Shown here: piece by piece, positions 1 to 9,929 of the stretch
Position numbering within the stretch: position 1 is the stretch's first letter
How the letters are laid out: every line of letters starts with the position of its first letter
Origin: Neoconidiobolus thromboides FSU 785
Taxonomy: Eukaryota > Entomophthoromycota > Entomophthoromycetes > Entomophthorales > Neoconidiobolaceae
Direction: 5' to 3'
DNA length: 64,000 nt
NCBI GenBank assembly: GCA_025603075.1
Contig: MU626332.1
Location: 31,053 to 95,052 of the forward strand
The notes under the pieces: generated by a model
What the model saw: only the letters and a program-made list of their open reading frames with translations
The model's database searches: none
What the model was told of the DNA's origin: nothing
Made by a program: the position numbers and the translations under genes

Positions 1-264
1 GTAGCTGGTGAGAATCAACATAAAACAAATAGCCCATCTTGTCATTAACAAAGTAAAGCCAGTCAAGGTTTATTTTTAGTTTCGGAATTAAATTTAACTT
101 GATACTATTTGTTATAATTGTTAAATCAATAATAATATAATGATAAGCTTGTTTACCTTATCTCATATGAATTGTATAACTTGGTAAATTCTTGTTCAGT
201 TTTTATGTGAAGTATTTGATTATTAACCTAAAAGCAACGATTAATATATTAGTATATTGATAAA

Positions 265-1630
265 CTACTGATTGAATACTACTTTATTAATTAAATTATC
301 TTTAATGATAAAAATACTAGCTGACAATAACTGAAGATTATTTTTATTAACTAGCTCATTATTACTCTCATCTTTATTATCATCTTTGTTGTATTTTTGT
401 TTATAGTATGAAGCCACCAATTGGTCGTTACAATTCAAGATGAACTTTTTATATTGGATGCTTTTGTATTTTAATAAGTGAACTTCCGCTTGTCTAAATA
501 AATCAGAGTAAAATTTAGGATACTTTAAATATAACCGATATATCATGTCCAAGAAAAAATTCCTATTGTTCATTATTAAATTTAAATGGGCTATCAAATT
601 ACCATCTTTGCAATTGACGTATTTATTAATTAATTTACAATATAGCCTTAGTAACTTTTCATCTTTACTAATAATATACTGATACCCTAGATTGCCTATT
701 AATATAATAATATCGAATACTTTTTTGGTTATCTCTTCATCTCCATTGCTATTAATGTCAATTAAGCTAATCTCAGCAAATAAAACGAAGCTAATTTCAA
801 TTTGGTCAAACTGATTAGATTGGTTTAATTTAACATTAATAAACTGTATGATTTTATCTAAAAAATAGTCATAATAAATAGCATCATTATGAACCAGAAA
901 GCGGATAATTTCCTGAATGATAACAAAATAATTGCTTTTTACTTTTGAAATATTATCAATTATCAAATTAATTATATACTCATAATTTTCTTTAATAATC
1001 AATTTTAACATTAATAGTAAAAAATATTTCAAATTACTTTCACTGGTTTGTTCATTAATATCAATTAGATTAACAACAAAATTAGAGTATGTAGTCTTAT
1101 TTTGAATTAAATATGCTTCATTTTTTTGTATTTTACTAATTAAATTCCCCTTCTTTAGCCAATTTAAGTACAAAAAATTAATCTTTTCTTTTTCCTCTTC
1201 TTTCTCTTCTTCATTTTCATAAATCTCATAATTGTTAAACAGATGATTAAAATACTTCAAGCTCAACGCTATCAACTCGTTATTATTACTGTTTCTTAAA
1301 TGATACTCACTTTCATTCTATAAAAAATATAAAAAATATAAACTAAAATAATAAAACATACTTTGAAAAAATTCCTTATATTCCTATCCTTAATATCAAA
1401 CATATGTTCCATACACCAAATTTTCAAATATAAGCTGTTAAATTGGTATAAATAAAACACAAAGAGCTCTTGTCTTAATCCATAATTTATTTTAATTTCT
1501 TTGATCACTGTTTCCATTTTTTTCTCTTCTTTTATCCATATTACTTCTTGAATCTTTTTAATTATATCTATTTATTCATTAGTAAATTATCTTTATTTTC
1601 TTGTCTATTACTTTCATTTTCATCCTCCAT
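265..1630 (-). CDS. hypothetical helical protein, 3 exons
   Basis: I do not recognise this protein. The reconstructed model has exons at 1630-1612, 1567-1362 and 1317-265. They are joined by two 44-nt introns that keep the frame and give about 425 aa. Intron 1 carries a TACTAAT branch site just before its AG. The large last exon has no internal ATG start, so it cannot be a gene on its own. The product is rich in Ile, Leu, Asn and Lys, with long runs that look alpha-helical, as in HEAT/ARM-like scaffold proteins. It has one acidic EEEKEEEKEK stretch near residue 100. There is no signal peptide or clear membrane span. The first 19-nt exon is the least certain part; its donor is GTAATA. Confidence 0.55.
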
Positions 1631-1680
1631 CTTTTCAACTTAAAAACAAACAAAGTTAAAACTGATCTTATCTAATGCAG

Positions 1681-1786
1681 TCATGCTTATAAATATTGGC
1701 GTAAAATTCTGTTTGCTGTGAAAAATTATTTAACTAATTTTTTAGTCACAGTAAATAGAATTTTACGTCAATATTTATGATCATGA
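1681..1786. repeat. 106-bp hairpin (inverted repeat), MITE-like
   Basis: Left arm 1681-1730 and right arm about 1738-1786 are near-perfect reverse complements, sharing ATAAATATTGRCGTAAAATTC and a CTGTGA stretch, with a very short A/T-rich loop. It could be a solo palindromic MITE or a structured RNA. I saw no second copy in the window. Confidence 0.7.
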
Positions 1787-2067
1787 TTATAAACTATTTG
1801 ATTAGAACACAATTTATAAAAAATAAATTGTTTTGATAAATTATTTAAAATTCCATAGTTTTCTAATCATCTATCTAGGTAAAGTTGATTTTTTAAAAGC
1901 TAAAAATATTACTCTTGATATTTATAACCATCATTACCTTTAAAAGCGTATAGGTTCTTGATGATACTATCCTTATTTGAGTATCCCTTACAACCTAAAA
2001 ATTTAAATTTTTTGTGCAAAGGTGTAAAATATTTAATAAATATTCCTTAATCAACACAGTAAATAAG

Positions 2068-2140
2068 GCCTTCTTGGCTCAGTTGGCAGAGCGTCCGCCT
2101 AGTAAGCGGAAGGTCATTGGTTCGATTCCGATAGAAGGCA
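2068..2140 (+). tRNA. tRNA-Thr (anticodon AGT)
   Basis: A 73-nt cloverleaf without an intron. The acceptor stem is GCCTTCT/AGAAGGC with discriminator A. The A box is TGGCTCAGTTGG and the B box GGTTCGATTCC. The anticodon stem is TCCGC/GCGGA around loop CTAGTAA, so the anticodon is AGT, which reads ACN threonine codons after A34-to-inosine editing. A T-run for Pol III termination follows at 2142. An identical copy lies at 6115-6187 on the other strand. Confidence 0.97.
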
Positions 2141-2461
2141 ATTTTTATAATCAGAAATACTATAATTTTAATGCAGATACTTAAATACAATGAAACAAGA
2201 ATATCTTTACAATACGTTTGTTTAGCTTCTCTCTAATATGAAGTAAATTAAGTAATACAAATAGTTGATTCGAATAAATACTTTAAAGAGATTAAATTCC
2301 ATTACTTTGACTGTTTTAATTCAAATCCATTGATTTTTGAAAATAATAATCCAAGTTTTTATTTATAGCTAATCACAGTATTATTTGTAGTCTTAGTATT
2401 AAATTTTGGTAAAATTTAAATATTTTATTAAATAAAAAATATAATGATACAATACCATCAC
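2141..2461. other. AT-rich intergenic, nothing identified
   Basis: About 320 nt between the tRNA and the 3-prime end of the next minus-strand gene. I see no ORF or structured element. Confidence 0.6.
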
Positions 2462-3842
2462 CTATTCCTTCCAATTTAACGAGTATGAAAGTGATTTAGG
2501 AACTTGATCAAATGCATCGGAATGATTCAAAAGATGTGGAGGAAGAAATTCTTCTATGACTTGGTCTTCTTGAATAGTTGAAGGAATACCAACAGGCTTC
2601 ATTTTGTTCATATGAATTGGTATTGGTACAGAACTTGAATATAAACTATTACTCGTATTATCTACATTTTCTTGCTCTATTTTGAAAAATCATTATTAGT
2701 TTTTACTATTGTGTTCTAATAATATAGCATTTACCTAAATCTAATTTTATATCATCATCATCATCAAAGGTTGAATACTTCTTAAATCGAGACGCATTCC
2801 ATTTACCCTGAGCTACAAAAGAGCCAGGAATAACAGCGTTTTCGACTAATGAATCATCAGTTTCATTAACTTCAAGGTTATTACTACTGTCTATTTTGAT
2901 ACTATTATTATTATCATTTATATCTTCATCTAAATCAAATAGATTTTCATCGCCTTCGTCTTCGTTAATAGCATAATGGTCTTCATCTGAAGAGAAATCC
3001 GACATTTCCAAGTTACATGCTTTAGGTTTTATTGGTGGTGAATGTATGTCACCAATAGTAACATTAATACTATTTAAAGCAAAAGGATCTTTATTGTCTT
3101 GTCTTTGATTGATAATTAGTTTATTTTCGATCATTTGTTTCTCTTTTTTACTTTTATTTATCTTCTTTGAATATGCTTTCTTCTGTTTTTCAATAAACTC
3201 CTCAATCTTTAATTCCATTTTCAATAACTCTTTCTTCTCGAAATCTTTTAATTTGGCTAATAGCAGCTCATCATCTAAAAAATTGTCAATTCTTGCTCAT
3301 GAGCTATTTTTCAAATACCTTACTTTTCTTTTCAATCCTTTTATCTACTTCATCTTGAGTCACAACCATTCTAAAACATTTGGAATAATCTTCTCTCTTC
3401 CTTACAATTTCGGCTTTTTCCTCATTCTAATTATTTAACAATTAAAAAAAATTAGAATTTGTTTTGGGAACTTACTAGCAAGTGTATATTAAATAAGATT
3501 GGCCTTGTATCAGCCTGAAAAGCGGTTGAGTCTGTAACGTCATAGGCATACACTTCATAGTTGCAATTAATACATTTAGTAAAACTAAAATGGTCTTTTA
3601 TCTCTCTTTTTGTCAGATTAATATATTCCTAAGACAACATTTAAAACATTACATATACTAAAGGAAACTAAATTTACCACAGCAGCTCCGTTCCTTTGCA
3701 ACAACGACCATCTAAACCCTTGGAATATTTCATCATGAACCCCATCATCAGCTTCTTCCTTTTTTAGTTCTGTTTTCAAATTTAATCTAATGTTCAAACA
3801 CGGACAATAGTATGATTTATATTCTTTAGGTGAGCTATTCAT
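2462..3842 (-). CDS. hypothetical protein with CxC/CxxC cysteine pairs, 5 exons
   Basis: Exons 3842-3678, 3628-3476, 3426-3324, 3274-2735 and 2676-2462 join in frame to about 391 aa. The N-terminal ~130 residues have a compact domain with YYCPCLNIRL and, about 60 residues on, KCINCNYEVYAYD. The CxC...CxxC pairs suggest a small zinc-binding fold. A Lys/Glu-rich helical stretch (KIEEFIEKQKKAYSKK) follows, then an acidic, Ser/Asp/Asn-rich low-complexity region. The C-terminus (IPIHMNKMKPVGIP, EEFLPPHLLN) looks like short linear motifs. No signal peptide or membrane segment is present. I cannot assign a family. Splicing is well supported because every junction keeps phase. Confidence 0.7.
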
Positions 3843-4886
3843 CTTTAAAATTTGAAATTGATTTTTAGTGATTTGTGGATGATATTTAGTAAAACTTTGC
3901 TTTTTATTGGTTGTACTAATTTACATTTAGTATTAGTCATAAATGTTTAATGAGTAATTTGCATGAACTTGGGATAGATTTGCGAAAAAGTTTAATTTAA
4001 TAATTTGCAAATATTAAAGTTCAATTTAATAATAATCATTTTGTTTTAAATTCTATGTAATTAGAGGCATTGTGAAATTTACATATAAAATAAGATAATT
4101 TTTCCAGTTAAAAAAGATACAATTATCGAAAAATACAATTAATATAAATCAACGTAATCAATTTTCATTGTATTTAATTTAAAAACCTTACTTATGCTAA
4201 TAAACTGATAAAATTTATTCAAATATATGAAATTTTTGAAGTAAAAATTTATAATGCTCATTGAGTGTATTCGATTTATATCAATAGAAAAGGACATTAA
4301 ATATAATACTATATCATACTTTTGCTATCACCAAGGATCTGTTATAACTTCTTATTAGCTTTAGAACTATATTTTATTCTTAATCTAAAAATTAAAGGGT
4401 TATATCAATAGCATTAGAGCTTATTTTATAAGAAAAATTTAATTATTAAATAAAAGAGTGTTTTACAAAAGTTGACTTTAAGTTATCTAATTTGAAGGAA
4501 TAGAAACTATAATTAAAGGAGACACTTAATACACAATTCAAGTTATTTAATTCCAATTAGAGTCATAGTAAATATGAACAGCAAGCAAATAAAATAAGGT
4601 TCTAAACTTAAGTCATAAGATTTGAGTACAGAAATAGTTAAGACTAAGACTAAAAATAAAAGTCAAATAAAAGGAGTCGAGCTTAAGACTACACTTTAAA
4701 TAATAAATAAATAGATTTATTTATTAAACATATTTAAATATTTTATTTTATTTTATTTTTAATAATCAGCTACATCAATTTTGGAAATTAAAATACCAAA
4801 ACTACTTTATTAATCCTGCCAAACCAACTTGTTTAAAAATATAAAATTAGTAAGAACATAAAATAAAAGAAAGCTGACAAAGAACA
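3843..4886. other. AT-rich intergenic, divergent promoter region
   Basis: About 1 kb between the starts of two divergent genes. Apart from the TATA-like box at 4887 I see no ORF or repeat, only A/T-rich low-complexity sequence. Confidence 0.6.
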
Positions 4887-4895
4887 TATAAATAG
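4887..4895 (+). promoter_or_regulatory. TATA box of 7TM receptor gene
   Basis: TATAAATAG, 46 nt before the ATG at 4933. The same motif at similar distance precedes several other genes in the window. Confidence 0.6.
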
Positions 4896-4932
4896 ATAAA
4901 GATTTCTTCTTTAACTCCTTATTTTAAATTAA

Positions 4933-5919
4933 ATGGGTTTGAACGTTTTTGTTGTAGAGATGATCGGTGATATACTGGGGGTAATAAGCATCTTATTAAA
5001 CCTGATAGTAGCCACCACAGTCTTTTTTCTATGGAAAGAATCTGGGCTACTGTTAGGATTAAGTTTTATTTTACTAATCATATTCTGTGACATTACACTG
5101 CCCATTGTTGGAATAACCCAAGAAGTAGTAACTTTATCAACAAACCATAATCCAATGCGAGATGTCGTAGGTTGCCAAATACTAGGAGTTTTCCACAATG
5201 TTATGCCTATCGGAAGTAGTTGTGGGGTAGCACTTTTATCTTTAGAGCGGTATTTAATTATCAAAGATCTAAAAGTGCCCAAAGTAATCCTTTGGATTAC
5301 TGCAGCTGCTATGGTTGGTGGTACTTTAGTCTTAGCTATAATAACTGCTATTAACCATCAATTTGAATACACATCTTCTTATATGATATGTATGGGCTCC
5401 CCAGTAGGTGGAATTGCTAGTAAGAGCTTATACTATTTCATGATCCTTATATTATTTACAAATACCTTGATTATCCTTTACTGTTATTACGGAATTTTAA
5501 AAATTAGGAATAAAACAAAAACATTGACTGGTATGAATTTAGAATCAACTAATCACTCAAGTCAGTTTTATCGATTAGATGATAATAATAATAGTATTAA
5601 AGACCACAGTGTTACTAACAAGGAAAAAATAAAAAAAGGAGTTAAAATAGAAACCAAGTTGTTTTTTAAAGCAGTATCATTTGTAGCTTGTTATGTACTA
5701 TTTGTATTACCGTCTGTTATTTTAATGATCTATTATAGTGTTATGTCCAATAATAATACAAATTTTACTTTAAACGGGGTATTGTCGTCTATCATCTTTG
5801 CTTCACTCTATTCCTTTTCACTCATAAATCCTATTCTTTTGCTATTTCTTCATAATAAGGTATATGTCAAGTTTAAATCTTTGTTTGTATCACTCTTAAG
5901 GTTAATTCAGCGTAGGTAA
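4933..5919 (+). CDS. rhodopsin-like 7TM G protein-coupled receptor
   Basis: Single-exon ORF of 328 aa with seven hydrophobic segments. TM1 is around residues 10-33, TM2 43-62, TM3 84-107, TM4 118-141, TM5 162-185, TM6 245-268 and TM7 284-305. TM3 ends in LLSLERYLII, matching the (D/E)RY motif of family A receptors. A Cys at the TM3 start (GCQILG) and Cys in loop 2 (MICMG) could form the usual disulfide. TM7 has SLINPILLL, an NPxxY-like variant. The third intracellular loop is long, polar and Asn-rich. It probably acts in the plasma membrane through a heterotrimeric G protein; the ligand is unknown. It differs clearly from the receptor pair at 44.5 and 52.5 kb, which lacks ERY. Confidence 0.8.
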   Translation: MGLNVFVVEMIGDILGVISILLNLIVATTVFFLWKESGLLLGLSFILLIIFCDITLPIVGITQEVVTLSTNHNPMRDVVGCQILGVFHNVMPIGSSCGVALLSLERYLIIKDLKVPKVILWITAAAMVGGTLVLAIITAINHQFEYTSSYMICMGSPVGGIASKSLYYFMILILFTNTLIILYCYYGILKIRNKTKTLTGMNLESTNHSSQFYRLDDNNNSIKDHSVTNKEKIKKGVKIETKLFFKAVSFVACYVLFVLPSVILMIYYSVMSNNNTNFTLNGVLSSIIFASLYSFSLINPILLLFLHNKVYVKFKSLFVSLLRLIQRR

Positions 5920-6114
5920 CTAATAATGTTATAAAATAAAATAAAATGAGTTATACATCAATATTTAGTTACTTTGACCAACCATGATTTTCATTAAAAG
6001 ATAAAACCCAAATTTTTTAAAAATAAAACAATTTTACCGATTAGGTAATAATTTGAGCCCCAAGTTACAATATGTTTTTATCAAAAGTTAAAAATAATTA
6101 GACAATACATCCAA
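5920..6114. other. short AT-rich spacer
   Basis: Nothing recognisable between the receptor gene and the minus-strand tRNA. Confidence 0.5.
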
Positions 6115-6187
6115 TGCCTTCTATCGGAATCGAACCAATGACCTTCCGCTTACTAGGCGGACGCTCTGCCAACTGAGCCAAGAAGGC
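6115..6187 (-). tRNA. tRNA-Thr (anticodon AGT), second copy
   Basis: Exact reverse complement of the tRNA at 2068-2140: same 73 nt, same anticodon AGT, no intron. The flanks are not shared, so the copy is not part of a long recent duplication. Confidence 0.97.
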
Positions 6188-6720
6188 AATCAACATTATT
6201 AATAGAAACTAGTATAGAATCTTTATTTATTAATTTCCAACAAGGTTGGAATTTTAACGATGGTTGCAATTAAAATCCAGTTTTTTGAACAAACACTAAG
6301 TAAAATTACAATAGAATGGATGAAATCTCATTTCAATAATTTATGTCTTTTAGGCAGAGTAAGCTTTGACCAAGAAACTAATTTGATTAACAATAGATAG
6401 CATTTTAAAAAAACTTAAGCATAGTTTTATAAACATTTTTAACTATTAAAAGTTTTTATAACGTTTGAGAATTTCATTAAGATATTAATTGAATCCAAGC
6501 AAAAATTTAATTTTGCGTTAATTTTTGGCTTAATTTTATAAAATTTTTTTTTTGAATTAATAAATAAGCTTATACTTATAGCTTTAATTATAATTAGTGA
6601 GAATCACAAATTAGATTATAACCTTTAACTATGCTTTGTTACCAAGTGGTTAATACTAGCTATTTTTGTAGATTCTTTTAATAATATTAAAAAAGTATTT
6701 CATTGGACTAATAAATAACA
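6188..6720. other. AT-rich intergenic, nothing identified
   Basis: About 530 nt of A/T-rich sequence with no ORF or repeat that I can support. Confidence 0.5.
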
Positions 6721-6825
6721 AATGGGGATGTATTTTTGTGTTTAAGAATTTTACTATCAACTTTTCCGCTTAAATAGCGCTTGAAAAATGGAAAAAATAA
6801 TGAAGTTAAAAAAAACACTCCCAAA
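6721..6825 (-). mobile_element. MITE copy 1a
   Basis: Minus-oriented copy: starts ATGGGGATGTATTTTTGTG, core CCGCTTAAATAGCGCTT, ends ACACTCCCAA. It is separated from copy 1b by an AATAAATA low-complexity stretch. Confidence 0.85.
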
Positions 6826-6872
6826 TAATAAATAATAAATAATAAACAGTAAATAATAAATGACAAATAATA

Positions 6873-6976
6873 AATGGGGATATGTTTTTGTATAAGAATT
6901 TTACTAGCAATTTTTCCACTCAAATAGCACTTAAAAGGTGGAAAAAGTGATGAAGCCAAAAAAAACATCCCCAAAT
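6873..6976 (-). mobile_element. MITE copy 1b
   Basis: Same orientation as copy 1a. It starts ATGGGGATATGTTTTTG, has core CCACTCAAATAGCACTT and ends ACATCCCCAA. Confidence 0.85.
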
Positions 6977-7122
6977 ATTAAAAAAAATAACTATAATTCA
7001 TATAATAAACTTAAAAATTTAAGTAATTTTAATATTAAAGAAACTTATACCAAATTTAAATAAAAAAACTTTATGTATAAATTTATAAATATGATTAATT
7101 TTATTCTTTATTTTTTATTATT

Positions 7123-7463
7123 GTGAAATCTGATACTCAGTAGTTAGAGTCAAAAGGAGTTCTTGGTTGGTTGACTATACTGTAAGTCGAAAGCCCTTAG
7201 CTTATGTAACTAAGATAGACTTGAGTTATGAAGAATAGTACGTAATAGGTTACAAGCTATATAAGACAAATAGAATAGACAATACTATTGTAAAATCTAC
7301 GTAAAATACTATTAAGAAAACTTAGTGGCTTTATTAAATGTACGAGATATCAGGGAATAATTCAAGTCTATCTTAGTTACATAAGCTAAGGGCTTTCGAC
7401 TTACAATATAGTCAACCAGGCAATAGCTGTTATTGCCTCCAATCACTGAGTACCAGATTTCAC
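7123..7463. repeat. 341-bp foldback repeat (family F)
   Basis: The left arm (7123 to about 7215) starts GTGAAATCTGATACTCAG. It recurs as the reverse complement in the right arm (about 7362-7463), ending CTGAGTACCAGATTTCAC. Both arms contain AAGTCGAAAGCCCTTAGCTTATGTAACTAAGATAGACTTG-type sequence. The part between the arms also occurs in the solo copy at 7980-8182. So this is one element plus an inverted partial second copy. No coding capacity is seen. Confidence 0.8.
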
Positions 7464-7558
7464 AAAAGTACGTCCATAATTAACAATACATATTTTTTAA
7501 TAAAATTTTACAAAAATATGTGTTTGTTCATATATCATAACTTTTATTATTGATAATA

Positions 7559-7663
7559 TATGGAGATGTATTTTTTTGTTGAAAATTTTACTAATAAATT
7601 TTCCGCTCAAATAACGCTTAAAAAATCGAAAAAGTGATGAAATCAAAAAAATACCTACACATA
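7559..7663 (-). mobile_element. MITE copy 2
   Basis: Flanked by TA on both sides. It starts TGGAGATGTATTTTT and has core CCGCTCAAATAACGCTT. The distal terminal repeat is degraded (CCTACACA). Confidence 0.8.
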
Positions 7664-7979
7664 TCAAATTACTCAATTTTTGTATAACAGATATTTTTAT
7701 GTAAATTTGATAAACTAACCTTTTTTTTTTTAAATAAATTCTAAACAAAGTTTTAAAATACAAATTGTGAAATATCGCTTTGTCAGTCCCATGGTTAATT
7801 ATAATATAATAATCGCCTAAGCTGTTGTGTTCTCGAGTTCGGAGAAAATCAATCCCACGCTCTTAGTTTGATTTGATGAGAATTTTTATCTTCGTCTCAA
7901 AGAATATTCTCCCCTCGTTTTGATATTTATACTTATTGGAGTATAAAATAGATTCTAAAACATAATAGTTCGAGGCTTT

Positions 7980-8182
7980 TTAACTGAATTATTCCCTGAT
8001 ATCTCGTACATTTAATAAAGCCACTAAGTTTATCAAACTTACATGTAGCTTGTAACCTATTACGTGCTATTCCTCATAATCCAAGTCTATCTTAGTCACA
8101 TAAACTAAGACCTTTCGACTTATAATGTAGTCAACCCAGGAATAGCTGTTCTTGACTCCAAACCCTGAGTACCAGATTTCAC
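7980..8182 (-). repeat. solo copy of foldback repeat family F
   Basis: Read on the minus strand, it starts GTGAAATCTGGTACTCAGG. It follows the 7123 element through the shared blocks TAGGTTACAAGCTA and TTAGTGGCTTTATTAAATGTACGAGATATCAGGGAATAATTC. It lacks a short internal segment present in the 7123 copy and has no inverted second copy. Confidence 0.75.
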
Positions 8183-8303
8183 ACAGGTGACAAAACGGGG
8201 TATTAGATAACTCAAGCAAGTTTTCTATATTAAATGATGTAGTTTTTAAAAGGAAATATAAATTCAATTCAAAGGCTAAGAAGTTAAGTTAATAAAAAGT
8301 ATA

Positions 8304-8407
8304 TATGGGAATGTTTTTTTAGCTTCAGCATTTTTTCCATCTTTCAAGCGCTATTTGAGCGGAAAAATTGTTAGTGAAATTCTTAAACCCTTAAATACAT
8401 CCCCATA
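8304..8407 (+). mobile_element. MITE copy 3
   Basis: TA flanks on both sides, TGGGAATGTTTTTT at the start, core AAGCGCTATTTGAGCGGAA, CATCCCCA at the end. Its right edge abuts the start codon position of the pseudogene at 8407. Confidence 0.9.
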
Positions 8408-9100
8408 TGTTTACTAGCGAAAAAGAATCTCTATTATCACCAAGTTATGATAAAATAGCTGAGAAGCAGAGGAGCTCAAACGGATCATCAGCTAATTATA
8501 GGAATCAAAAAAAAATTATGAATTTTGTAGTTTAGACATCAGGAATATTTAAAAGGATGGTTAGTATTAAAGGTAAAAACGGGGTAGAATATATAACTGA
8601 TATAAAGGCCAAGTCAGTTAAATTCAAGAATAAAAATGGGAATATAGTATTAAACTTAAAAGGGTGTAAATTTTATTATACGCGCACGTTATGGGAGATA
8701 GTTAATGTTTCTGAAAAACCAAAGTGTAGAAATATAAGGTTTTATTCAATAATTAAAGAAAATAAACCTTCATATTTAATTCAATTTTTCAATAGTGAGA
8801 ATATAGTAGTGGAATATAGTAGTGGAATATAGTAGTGGAATATAGTAGTGGAATATAGTAGTGGAATATAGTAGTGGAATATAATAGTGCAATATAAATG
8901 GGAGAAAAGCAATTATTATTCAATATAGAAATTGTATATATCAGATTCTAACGTTGTATTGAAATATGAGTATTCTTTCTTTTTTACATGCACTTTAACA
9001 ATTTGTTAACGTTAATGAACAAGATTTTGAAATTTATTTATTCTCTTTGGCTGTTATCTTAATCGACCACAAGAGTATAAAAAGGCAGCTTTCTAATTGA
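8407..9100 (+). pseudogene. decayed paralog of the tubby/LURP-like protein at 48.2 kb
   Basis: Aligns along its whole length with the intact 205-aa protein at 48197-48814. Shared features are SPSYDKI near the N-terminus, IMNFVV-TSG, YITDIKAKSVKFKNKNGN, YTRTLWEIVNVS, EYKWEE-like, LKYEYSFFF and the C-terminal block NEQDFEIYLFSLAVIL. It is broken by a TAG where the intact gene has a Lys codon (after MNFVV). It is also broken by a 13-bp tandem repeat expansion (8799-8889) that brings in a TAG, by a further TAG near 8925, and by a frameshift near 9000. Splicing could not easily repair all of these. Confidence 0.85.
8799..8889 (+). repeat. 7 x 13-bp tandem repeat (GAATATAGTAGTG)
   Basis: Seven units, the last with one change, inside the pseudogene. 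One unit matches the ancestral coding sequence. The six extra units add 78 nt, which keeps the frame in total length but introduces a stop. Confidence 0.95.
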
Positions 9101-9604
9101 TGATCAAGGATAAATAAAGTTAGTTGTGTATTTAGATCTTTGTTTTTCAATTAAAGTGTAACATTTTTTAAAATAAGGCATTATTATTTAAATCAAGGTT
9201 GTTACATCCACTTTATCTTTACCAAGCTATCTACTTTGAAATAGTGCTATTATATAAATATTTTTTGAATATTTTATTGGGATATAAAACCTTGTATAAA
9301 TTGATATATATTTACGTAACTCTAGAGTATAAGTAGCTATTATATATATGTTTATTTATTGTTTTCTACCTATAATGTAATAGAAGCTACAACTAAAAAA
9401 GTATATCGGGAATATGTGATAGTTTAAAGGCACAAACTTCTAATAGTAGCTATTTTTGTCTTTTAAAAAATGAGTCACTTCAATATTTAATATTTCAATG
9501 AAAATATTATAAGCATTCAATATGTCAAGACTGGATCTTTTGTATTATTGTATTCATTCAAATTATATATATTAAAAATTTTGATTTTCTAATAACTAAA
9601 AACA
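9101..9604. other. AT-rich intergenic, nothing identified
   Basis: About 500 nt between the pseudogene and MITE copy 4 with no ORF or repeat that I can support. Confidence 0.5.
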
Positions 9605-9708
9605 TATGGGGATGTTTTTTTTAGTTTCATTACTTTTCCATTTTTTAAGCACTATTTAAGTAGAAAAATTATTAGTGAAATCCTTAAGCAAAAAAATACA
9701 TCCCCATA
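9605..9708 (+). mobile_element. MITE copy 4, well preserved
   Basis: TA|TGGGGATGTTTTTT...ATACATCCCCA|TA. The terminal repeats are perfect over at least 8 bp and the core is AAGCACTATTTAAGTAGAA. One of the best-preserved copies. Confidence 0.95.
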
Positions 9709-9929
9709 TTGTAATATAAATATTAGATAATTAAAATATACAAAATTTTTCAAAAAAAGCGAGAGTAAACTAAATAACAATAATTTTTTAAACTGTATAA
9801 GGTAAGATAATAATAAAATGTTTTACAAATGATAATTTTATTATATAAGCATTTGATATAATTGAATCTAGTTAAACTCATTAGATTGAGATCTTAACAT
9901 AATAAAAAAGCACATATAGAGCTAGTCAC

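Noticed and set aside
6708..7763. 88-aa ORFs with YLSGK motifs repeated at 6.7 and 7.5 kb, and a similar one at 60.6 kb
   Set aside because: The shared peptide comes from reading through MITE copies; it reflects the repeat, not a protein family.
7800..7925. GC-richer stretch with TCGCCTAAGCTG and GAGTTCGGAG, looking like Pol III A and B boxes of a tRNA or SINE head
   Set aside because: The B box does not match GGTTCGANTCC, the spacing is too short and no cloverleaf stems form.
8799..8889. Regular 13-bp repeats resembling a repeat array
   Set aside because: There are no spacers and the genome is eukaryotic; it is a tandem expansion in a pseudogene, not CRISPR.
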